Below are positions 14,448 to 26,186 of a DNA stretch of 64,000 nt, piece after piece; positions within the stretch are counted from its first letter, which is position 1; each line of letters opens with the position of its first letter. The stretch spans positions 5,770,821 to 5,834,820 of the forward strand of contig OX439129.1 in the NCBI GenBank assembly GCA_949318235.1, given 5' to 3'. Below the pieces are notes generated by a model. It worked only from the letters and a program-made list of their open reading frames with translations. It ran no database searches and was not told where the DNA came from. Source of the DNA: Ecdyonurus torrentis (Eukaryota > Arthropoda > Insecta > Ephemeroptera > Heptageniidae). Made by a program: the position numbers and the translations under genes.

Positions 14448-15996
14448 AGAAGTTTTAGTTCATGTATAAGTTAAAAGGTTTCTGTTCCCCGCATTGGTAA
14501 CATGAAAACTAATGCTGTGATTACCAACAAAATTCAATTACTTAAAAATGCAAATTAATTTCCTCATAACGTTCCAACATATTATACATTTATAAATAAA
14601 CATCAATTGTTAGAATCAAATTTTTTTTTTTTTTTTATTTGTCGATAAGAATTTCAATTATCCCCTTTATTTGGTTAGATATTAAAACAGATTTAGAGAA
14701 GCATTTTTAATTTGAATGCAGTATGAATGAAATGAAATTGAAAATGTTAATAAATTAAAGAAAATAAGCTATGTATAGTAAAAATATATATAATATCTAT
14801 ATAGATGCGAATCATTTACAGCCATTTAAACATTTAGAAAAAGTCAGTACTGGATTTGCCGAGATATTGATATATTAAAGTTACTTAGAATTGTGTTGCC
14901 ACAGCAACGAAATCACCATGACAACTCAATGCTAAATGTAAACAAAGTCTTTGTGTTGCCATAGCAACGTTATCACCATGACAACTCAATGCTAAATGTA
15001 AACAAAGTCTTTGTGTTGCCATAGCAACGTTATCACCATGACAACTCAATGCTAAATGTAAACAAAGTCTTTGTGTTGCCATAGCAACGACGTAATCACC
15101 ATGACAACTCAATGCTAAATGTAAACAAAACTTCGTATTCCAATATCTCTTTCATTCCAGCTGACTTTAGCATTATAAATTAAACTTACGGTATAAACTG
15201 TTGAAATATAAATTGAGTCAAGATTCGGAGAGGGGCTTCGGCGAGGGTATCGTAAAACCTGTTAATAAATATAATAATGATTTTTATCTATTTCTATTTT
15301 GATGTTAAATACGATTATGATGTAGATGAAGAAATTAGAAATTTTGATTATCGATGGATCACGATTTCATAATAAATATATAAATTTTAAAAACGTAAAT
15401 GCGTACAGTTTATATGACAAAAGAAATACTGTCCGCGACTTAAAAAAGACTGTTTCAAAAATACATAAAAAATTTTGCTTTCGTATACTTCAATTAATAA
15501 AATACTAAAACTTTAAAAATCAGAACCACATTTTATAAACTCCTATATAATATAGACATGTAATAAAAATTTATAGTTGATCAAATTGTATCCAAAAAAA
15601 TTCTTTGATACAAATTTTGAGTTCAAAATCATTTTTCCAAATTAGAAAAACACTGATTGCTTTAAAAATGTGCAATATTTGCGTCGTTTAAGTCAAGAAA
15701 TAACAAAAATGACATTTAAAATTTTTTAGAGGAAAAAGTTTAAAAACAAAAAATTGTGGTATTTCAAAAATAAGCATCAATGTTGGCAAAAGTTGGCTCG
15801 GCATACCAAGCTTACTAAATACTGTAAGTAAGTGACTCAAAAATGTGATTGTTAAAAATAGATCTGGAAAATGATGTCATCAGTGTGAAATTCTAAATTC
15901 TTGAGTAGGAATAAAGTTTAGCAATTATGGTGATGTGTATGTATGTGAGTAAGTAAGTAAATAAGTTGACGATTGCGTGAAAGTATCATATATATA

Positions 15997-16074
<78 letters not shown>

Positions 16075-18383
16075 CACGTATATGCTGCGGTATAACACCC
16101 ACCTAATTGTCAGAAATATAAAACAAGGGCAACAAAACGTAACGATCTTAATTAATATCAAGATCGTGTCTTGAGTGTTTTAATTAATCCCATGCAACAA
16201 TTAATTATTGTCTTTGCATTGTTGTATAACCGCTAATGTTTTACTCAGTTGTTATTGCAACGACATTTAAACTGAAATATTAACTTTGAATTAAAGGGGC
16301 ACAGCTAATATTTAGTGTAATTAAAGAGGTTCAGCTAATAATCTTAAAATAAAAACATTACGCCTATTTTTTTTCTTTTCATTCGCTTTCAATTTCTCTC
16401 TTTCATTTTTTTTTATTATTGTTATTTGAAAAGTCGTAACTGTTACATTCTGAGAACAATAAACGAACGAGTTAAAAAGTAAAAATAGGTTTTGTTAATC
16501 AAAATTTTGATCGCTCCCTGACGCCACGTAAAGTTTTCAATAAACCTAAATAAGATCTTTTGAAAAGTGATACTTTGAAACAAACATAATTAATTAAGAT
16601 CGCAGATTTATCTCTACGGCTAAAAATAGAACGTAATATTATTTTGAGAAAACTTTTTAGCATATACGTTTTCTATTTATGGTAATGCAAACGTTTTTTA
16701 CAGTTCGTTTCTTATTGAAATTTGTTAGACGAACACATTTCTATCGAGTAATATTGCGTTTATGTTTAAATTGTCCCTTTAAAATTATCAACACCATGTC
16801 TTTTGTTACTTTTGTTGTTACCATTAAAATTTTAAGCATTAATATCATTATTTTACCCCTACAATTGCAAAAAGTCTTTTTATAAGGCCTACACTTAATT
16901 CGCCCGTCAGTAACAGTATAAAAAGGTTTTTATTATTTTATTTCACTATAACGCGAATTACAACTCAAGTAAAACAACACAATTTTCAAATGCCTAATTA
17001 TTTTGTTGCTTTTGTTTCATATTTTGAAGTGAGGTGTTATAACCGCGCCCTTGAGACGTGACACGACACGACCAAACGTGACTCACCGTGATTACTGGCG
17101 ACGATGCACGCGTGAATCTCGGCATCTGAAGAGAGAGACAAACACGAAAAATACAGAAATCTAATCTAAATCACCATTTAGTCACGACGAGAAACAGAAA
17201 GTAGAAGGGAGGAACATGGGACAATCAAACATGAAATTGTAACAAAAATATGATTGGAGAATTAACACAATTTTAGCTAAATTAAAAACTTAATTCCATG
17301 TTCTAATTAAAGGACATTAATTTTAAATATAAAGTCGTCGTTTTAAATTTTGGCAAAACTTTCTATAAGCAACTGTCACACTATATTTTAAAAAGTAGAC
17401 TTGAGCAAACTGCTATAAATTTTATTTTTATACAAAAAATAATAATACTGGCTCTTCATGATGAGCACTACTTTCAGTACCTTCTTAATTTACTTTAAAA
17501 AAATAATAAATTTTTAACTCACTGTCAGTACAATAAGTTTGATTGTATTTCGAGTGCTATTTCTATTTTAAAACTTTACAGATAAAAAAATTTAAAATCT
17601 TTTGATCTTTTTGAAATTTAAGAACTCGTAATAAAATTAAACTTTGACGTACAATTTTGTTCTTTCTGTCTAACTTTCTCCTTAAAAAAAAAAAAAAAAA
17701 AAAAAACTTTTTATAGTTGTGCACACACGTGTGGTAATATATTCTACTATTAAAATTCATCATGTATTTTTTCCATAACAATTCCATACAAAATTAAGCG
17801 CGAGATTTTGAATATATTATCACTGTCATGTGTGTACACAATAAAATTGCTATCATCCCTTTAACTTAAACTAAAATATCAAGTTTTGAGCAATATATTT
17901 CTCTATCATATTAAACTATTATTACCTACATTTACCAGCGTCTACCAAAGTTTCAAAACTGTCAAGTTAGCATTATGACAATGTTGACGAGAGTTTAGAT
18001 TCAAATTTGATGTGATTCCGTTTCAAAGACTTCTGCAAAACTTGTGGAATACTTCAAGTGATAACTTGTTTTAAATAAAATCAATTGAAATAGCCTGAAA
18101 TAGCACCATTTAGTGAAAATATAAAAAAACAACACGTACTAAAGTAGCTAAAGAGTTACAATTTAGACTTTTTTTTTATAATAAATTTGTTAGGATATAA
18201 TATACAAAGTTTTTAAAAATGTAAAGAGCTAATTGTTTACCGTTGAAGAAATAACGTTTATACTAACAAGTTACTGTTTAAACTTTTGTCAACCAAGTTA
18301 TTGGTTTGTACTGAAGAGTTACATCTATGTAACTAAACAAGTTGTCATATTAATGTTTTGCAGGATAATGTTGACAATAAAGG

Positions 18384-18470
<87 letters not shown>

Positions 18471-21400
18471 GTCTCTCTCTGTAGACATTGCTAAAAAACT
18501 TCAACTTCTTTACAACTGTGATGTCACTTTTACTGTTTTCAATATTTCATTACTTTTCCCAACGTAATGAACTAACAAGGATAAAATCAGATTAGTATAA
18601 GTGACTTTAATTAAAATAAACTTATAACAAACAAGTATTTATAACAATACAACGCGGAGTCACATCAAATTTTGAATCTGAACTCTGGCATGACATTTTC
18701 ATGCTGCCAAAATTAAAGTTTTGTATATTTGGAAGATGCTTCAAGTTTTTTAAAATTATTTTAACTTCATCATAAAATCAACATACGGGGCAATATTTGA
18801 CTGATAAATACTATCATACTAATCCAGTGTACTAATTAAGTGTTGAGAAGTGTGACTACTTACCGCGTATGTCGCGAGACTGGGAGTTGGTGACATTGAC
18901 ACACGGAAACGTGGCGGCACCTGGGGATTCAAGCGAAGGGAAACCAAAGGTTATCAGGTGAATTAATTATAATTACTGCGTGAGGTACAGAGGGTGTGAG
19001 TGTTGAGTTGGATGTTTGTGTTGTGACGTAAACCCCCATACAGTGACGTAAACAAGAAAGAAAAGAAAACAGATGAACTAGGCAAGTAATAAAAATATAT
19101 TTCTATCTCATACTTATTTTTAATTATCTCTGTCAAAAATAAACAAACTCCTATATACTAAATTATATAAAATTGTTATAAGCTAAGTAAAGCGTTATAT
19201 TCATTATATAATTGATTAATATAATACTATTCTATAAGTTTCGTGTTCGTTTTATTGTTATAATAAGCTAACGACGTAATGGATGGATTACACTGAGCGG
19301 CTTTTTTAACCTTATAACCTAAGAAAATAAAATACATTATTCTGTTCTTTGATTTAATAATATCCTATACTAACTATCTATCTATCTACAGCACTAACTA
19401 TAATATAGTAGATCAAAGCCATAATATATGAAATGTTAGTTGTTTAAGAAGCAGTGTATAATAAGGGATAAAAATAAAGATTTTTGTGTTTATCGGTAGG
19501 AGTAGTGACGGTAGGAGGTGCCGTGGGGGAGACGTCCGGTGCTGACGCTGGAGTAGGAGTAAGATCCTGGTCCATCAGAAGAACGAGAAGTACGTTCTGA
19601 AGTGGAGGAGTAGCTGCCTGGTCCTGTTCCAGAACGACGAGTCTCCTCAAGAACGGAGTAAGAAGTTCTTGGAGTTGATGGAGTGTAGCTACTTGCCGAG
19701 GGACGAGTGGAGGACTCGCTTGAGGAGGAGTACGAGTAAGAATATTGTTGCTCAGCACGTCTGCCACGATCAGGAGTATCCAGTACTACATAGTGACGTG
19801 GTACCGTCTGTGTGCAATATACGCACCATATCATCAGAGGTTGTCAGCTTAGGCGTTGGTTAGGTAAGGTAAGATTATCATAATGGTATTTAGTATACTA
19901 CTTATACAGCTATTGGTCTCAAAAAAAAAAAAAAAAAAAAAAAAAAAAGAAGATAAATTATGAGATGCGACTATTATACATTCACATATTTTATCCTCTC
20001 CTGTTCTCTCACAAACTGCGGAAGAAACTTGTAAAGTAGGCAACCCGCGCTACAATTGTAGACCCGGAATTTCAATTCCTAAAGTTGACTACTTTACAGT
20101 TTTTTTAACCCCAGTTTGTGAGGCTACAGAAGGGTTGAGAGAGATAATAAGTGTAAGTATAATGGTCCTATATCATGAATTTCGCACTTTTTTTTTTTTT
20201 GTTAACTTTTTTAAGACCAGAAATATTTTAAACTATTTATTTACATGTTTACATTTTTGTGTGTTGTTGTTAATTTGCTACATATTGAACAAATTAAAAA
20301 TCATCAAAGTTTAGAAATTAAATTTAACTTTAACATCAACACCATTATGAAATCACCTAAATAAAAAGAAAAAGTAAAAGGATATAAAATGCTTAAGGAA
20401 CCGAATGGCTTAAAGGATATTTTTTTCTTTAAAGTTATCCCATATTATACAAGACCTGTCTCACTATATACCTATGTATCTAAATATATCGCAGATGCTT
20501 TTCTTTTTGTTGGCAAAAGATCACGCTCAGTTGCCTGCTTTAAAAAAATAATAATAAAAAAAAAGGGACAAGAAAGGTACAAACATAAAGAAAGAAAGAA
20601 GTGAACGTCACTATAGTATATTAGGGGCCAGATGGTCATGTATATCCTGGTCCATATTAATATGAAGAAAAAAAAACACATGTATATATAGCAAAATGTT
20701 ACTCACCTAAAATAAACCATGAGTTCATATGTCCGTGTCCAAGTATGTTTCTGCTTTAGTATTTTAATATTTTGTAATAATAACAAACGTAGATCCAATA
20801 AACCTCAGTTCCGGTATTTGCATCGTAAGTGTCCAATATAGCACGACTGTCCAAGTAGGATAGTCATTTCAACAAACAAAATTTTGAAGTCTTCATAAAA
20901 AATTTCATAAAACTTCATAAAAAATAAAATAAATAAAATAAGCCTCTTGGCAAAAAAAAAAAAAATAAATAAATAAATAAAAAAAAAAAAATAATTTTTT
21001 TTTTGCTACAACGATTTAAATTGATTGTTGATAAAAACAACTTTATATAAAATAAAAGTTGTAATTGTAAGTTAAAAAAAAAAAAGAAATTTTCTTAAAT
21101 TTTGAATTGTTGACTTCAAAACACGAGAAACTAGGCCATAATTTGGATCCACTTTTGTTAATATTTTTGTTCACAAATTTTTGCATTAATATCTTCAGGA
21201 TAAAAATGACAAGCTTATACAAAATACCCTATAATGTTAAATAAACAAATCTTAATGTTTTTCTAATATGTAAAAGACTTACTCTTTGTTTTTGTTTTTA
21301 AAATAATTTCCTCTGTAGTTTTTAGATCTGTCCCGTGGCAAAGTGTGAGTGAGGAATGATTGACAATTAAAGTTAATTAATATTTTCAATAATTAAAGTT

Positions 21401-24400
21401 AATTAATATTTTCAAGAATTAAAGTTAATTAATATTTTCAATAATTAAAGTTAATTAATACTTGAGTGCGAGAGTTAAGCATGTCAAAGAGTGAGTGTCA
21501 ATATTTTCAGTTAATTAAAAAAAAAAAAAAAAAAAAATTTATATAATTTTTTTAAGCCTGCAGTGTTATTAGTTTGGTTTTAATGTATGTATTTTTATGT
21601 TATAAAAAATTATAAAATAAGATAAAGCGCGCGGGAGGCTATACGCGAGAAAAATGGTTTTAATATAAAATAAATAAATAAATGCATTAGATGTAAAGCT
21701 GCCGAGTGTGTTAATTGTGCTGCTAAAATATATCGATTTATTTTAAAAATAATGTTGCAAAAAATGTGACCTTCTCTTCCCAAACATCATAAACACAGAA
21801 TATGAAAAATATTAATGTTGATCGTAAACCCTGTTCTCTTGCACCAAAAAATGCGCATTCCATTTGAATAACTAACGGCGATCGTCATTTTAGGAGCAGA
21901 GAACAGGGTTTACGAACAGCATTACTCTGTGCTTGTAAAAAGAAACATGTATGCAAAAAAAAAAAAAAATTAAAAGGAAAAGAAAAAAAAAAAAAAAAAA
22001 AAAAAACACGAAGTCATTCAAGTATACGGACCGTGATACAGACATTAAAAAAAATTTAAGTTACTTGAAATTTTTATTTGCAAACAAGTTTTTTTTTCTA
22101 TTTAAAATTCATAAATTTATAAAATCCAAAAAAATCTATGAATTTTAAAAATAACAATTTCTACTGTTACCTAGCCGCCTCCACGCTCAAAACGCAAAAC
22201 AAAAAAGTTAATAATTTATTTTATTTGATAAATATTGTTACATTTCCAGTAGATTATTATTAATTTGCATTAAATTTTAATTTTTAGAAATATCGCATGG
22301 CAAAAGCAAAATTAAATATATTATACAAAATTCCACCATGCACAAACTCAAGCGCTCTTAAGAAACTACAGAAATAAATATAAATATAATATATGGGCGC
22401 ATGCAAATCAAAAATCTAATTGAAGTAGAAAACTGATTGAAGTAGATTTTACTTTAAATTTTATTTTCTGCGCTTGTATAATAGAGTATTATTTTGTCAA
22501 TGCCAAATAGTAGATTTGTATGCCGTTTAATTTTTAAATCGACATAAAAACTGTTGGATTTAAATTTATATATTCTCTCATGTTTATACAGAAAATAATG
22601 ATGACAAGGACGTTACGCAAATATGAAATCGTTAAGATAAATAATATTGATTCAATTTTTTACCATTTATAATAAATAGTATTGGACCACTTGCAATGAA
22701 CGTTTTTAATTATTGCAACGTGTAAGTGAAAACTATTTTTACGTGAGAAATGTATTAAGAATATTCAAATTTATTTTAAATAGTTCGTTCATTGCAAGTG
22801 GTTCATTAAATGTTTATATGAAATTACAGCAAATAAATGTAGCAAATAATTTAAAAATTTCAAATTTAGTTACTAAAATTGTTATAACTTAAAGGCGTAG
22901 AACACTTTGAACAAAAAACTTGCCTAATATCCTAAATATCATCGTTAATTTGGCCGGAGTCATTGATACCTAATTTAATTTCCATTTACAAAATTTCAGA
23001 TGCAGGTTTATGACGTGACACCTCACTTGTTTCCGCGCGAGTGGACCAGGTGAGCTGTGACGTCATAAACCCGCATTTTCCATTTTGTAAGTGGAAAATA
23101 AATGAGGTATCAAAGACTTCGGCCAAATTAACGTTGATATTTAGGTGTTCGGATATTAGGCAAGTTTTTTGTTCAAGGTGTTGTACGTCGTTACGCTGAC
23201 TTGTGGTCATATTTGTCATTGACAAAAGAAATGCCTATTAATATTTGTGCATTACGTGGAATACTCTATCTATATGATAATAAGATACTGATAGATATGC
23301 AGTAGCATTGCGGTTAGAGCGTGATTGACTTTAGTGGCTGTAGTAGCGGTAGAAAGTGTATAGATGCGAGGGAAGGTCGGGTGCCACGGAACGAAAGGTG
23401 CGTCTCTCGTTCGGAATTGCAGATAGACCAGATTCATCCTCACGGACCCTCGTAGCACGGCCAAATGCAGTGAAAGGTGGAGGAACTTCACCAACACGAA
23501 GCATCGTTGGCGTCATATGTGCCGGGGCTCGACGCTTCTGTATATAAAACCAACCTATATGTTTTTATCTGGTACTCGCCATTAAATTTTAATAAATTTG
23601 AAGTTTTCCAATAATATTGTATAAGGTGTCAATTTGAAAATATTCTCATGAATCCATAGGGACAATTATTTTCATTGATTGTTGCAGAGATTCAGAAATC
23701 TAGCTCGTTGTTTTAAACAGAAACAAAACAAAACAATAAAATAATGACCCGTCTAAACTGTTACAGTTTCATCAAACTAGTTTCTCTTATTGAAAAAAAA
23801 ACACAAAAATAAAAAATCAAGGAATTAAATATAAAAATATTGCCTTTTTGTTCACAATATGCTTTTTCTAATTGCAATTGTTAATTATTTGATCAAAATA
23901 ACATGCATTCTATGGAGCTCACATAACAATTTCAATTAGAAAAAGCTTATTGTGAACAAGGCAATATGACCTGACTTTTATATGTTAAAAAAATATTAAA
24001 TATATTTTCTCAAAAATTGAGGATAAACATATGAAAAAATAAATAAAATTGACGTTAAGTAAAAAAATGTTCAAATATAAAACTTAAATGTCCATGTGAT
24101 ACTGGTCTCGGTATTTTAATAATATGATATGGTCGTTACTCGAGGACGTGGTTTGATTTTCTAAAAGAAGATACTTTGAAAAATAATAAATTCAGTTTGA
24201 AATATTAAAATTAGTAAACATGTCAAGTACACGTACTGATCTCAAAGCTAGGTAGGTCAGTCAGTCGGTATCCTGAAATATAGGCCAATTTTGCGTCCGC
24301 AAAGCTTGGCACGCTGCCTGCTTTACATCACGACATGGGCGGGTCCGATTATGTTTGTGCGCGGGTGTAAAACTGTTTGTTTAGACAGCAAGCCGAGCCA

Positions 24401-26139
24401 ATTTGTTTATTGCAAAATTGTTTATCATCGTCAGTAAAAATACTTTACGACTTTTGTATAATATAAATAATATAACGTCATTATAGTTAGAGAACGGCAG
24501 AGTGGGAGTGATTTGGATTTAACTAGGACGGAAAGTATTATATTAAAGTACTGTACGTCAAAGTTTTAAATACTAATGCATTTAATTTAAGTTTTAAATA
24601 CTAATTAATTCATCTAATTTAAGTTTTAAATACTAATTAATGCATTTTATTTAAGTTTTAGATACTTTATAATGCATCTAATTTAACACAAAATTACGTC
24701 TTCACGGACAGGATAAATCACTTAATTTATGCTACATTTATATATAGCATAAATGATACTAAATAATAACAACATAAATAATTATGATGTACAACATTAA
24801 ATTTATTTGATTGTAACTTTTTAATTGTAAAGTATATCATAGATAATAATGTATTATCTAAATAATAATACAATTTAATTAATTAATTTAATTGTGCTGA
24901 AAATGAGCTAGCATAATTATTACGCATTTATTTTGTGTAAAAATAAGAACGGCAATTATTACATAAAAGTATTGCTGGACAGTTTCAATGGCTGACGCAT
25001 TTAATTTCTATTTTGTAACATAAAATTACACTTTGCTGCAATTACAAAAGTATTAATATTTGAACATTTACTATTAAGAATTAAAAATAATTTAATTAAT
25101 AAAACTTCTTATTTTCTCTTTTGACAGTTTAAGACGCAACATTTTTTGTTAAAATTAAAATCTCTTGTTAAATTTTGCAAACCTATGATTTATTTTCATA
25201 CATTACACCACTTTTCTGTTTCTATTTAAATACTTAATGACCCCATTATTATAACACACTTTTTTTTAAAATTTATTTTTTATGTGTGTTGCCGAAACAC
25301 ATTTTCACATAATTTTGTTATGTTTTTTTATAACGTATTGAAACTTTTTTTTTCTTTCTGCTCGGCAAGTTGCCAAATGGAACGCAACATAATTTTATAA
25401 ATAATATTACACATAACATAACAGTCCAGTCGTGTGTTGAAGTACAGTTTGCGAAATGTGGATTATATTTACACATTGTTGTATATACCTTGTAACAAGT
25501 GGGTCTAGCTTCAGATTTTTAAAACATGTTTCGCTAACGTCGTTATTTTTTTAACAAAAAAAAAATAAACTTTTTGTCTTTTAAAAATTTGTTGAAAAGT
25601 TTTAAATAAACTTTTTTTTCCCGTCGATTATGTAAACTGTTTAAGATTTAACTTTCCGACTTTATTTATTTACAAAATTTCACTGATTTTCACCAGAACT
25701 ATATTTATGTATGTACACACAAGTATCATAATATATTTTATCATTTAAATTTATCATTTTTTTTTTTTTTATATTTTTTTTTTTTTTGTGATTGATAAGA
25801 ATAACGTGGCAAATTTAGCGTGTAAATTTAAATGATAAAATATGTTACCACAATTTTGTGTACTGTAGGAACATTGTTTAAATTGCAAATTTCGGTCCAT
25901 TATATATAAAAAATCTTTTTGCTTCTAATTTTCCTACATAAAAAAGGCATCAATATAATATTATATACAAACTCAAAAATACGTCAAAATATTAAAAATT
26001 TAACTTTTTTTATACAATTTTTAAAATTTTATATTTATATTTTTACGAATATTAAAATAAATGTAAGAAATGGAAATGAATTGAGATGTATTTGATTTCT
26101 GGCTGCTGTCCATTACTCTCTCCGCTACTTGGCATTGCC

Positions 26140-26186
<47 letters not shown>

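Noticed and set aside
14885..15112. 75-residue open frame with repeated LSCHGD units
   Set aside because: Translation of the 60-bp tandem repeat; the period is a multiple of three, so the frame stays open by chance.
20700..20760. Possible additional gene 1 cassette with a GTGAGT donor at 20706
   Set aside because: The candidate exon would end out of phase with the other cassettes and lacks a pyrimidine-rich acceptor.
23300..23330. tRNA A-box-like GCATTGCGGTTAGAGCGTGA
   Set aside because: No B box follows at a suitable distance, and it lies right after the stop codon of terminal exon A.
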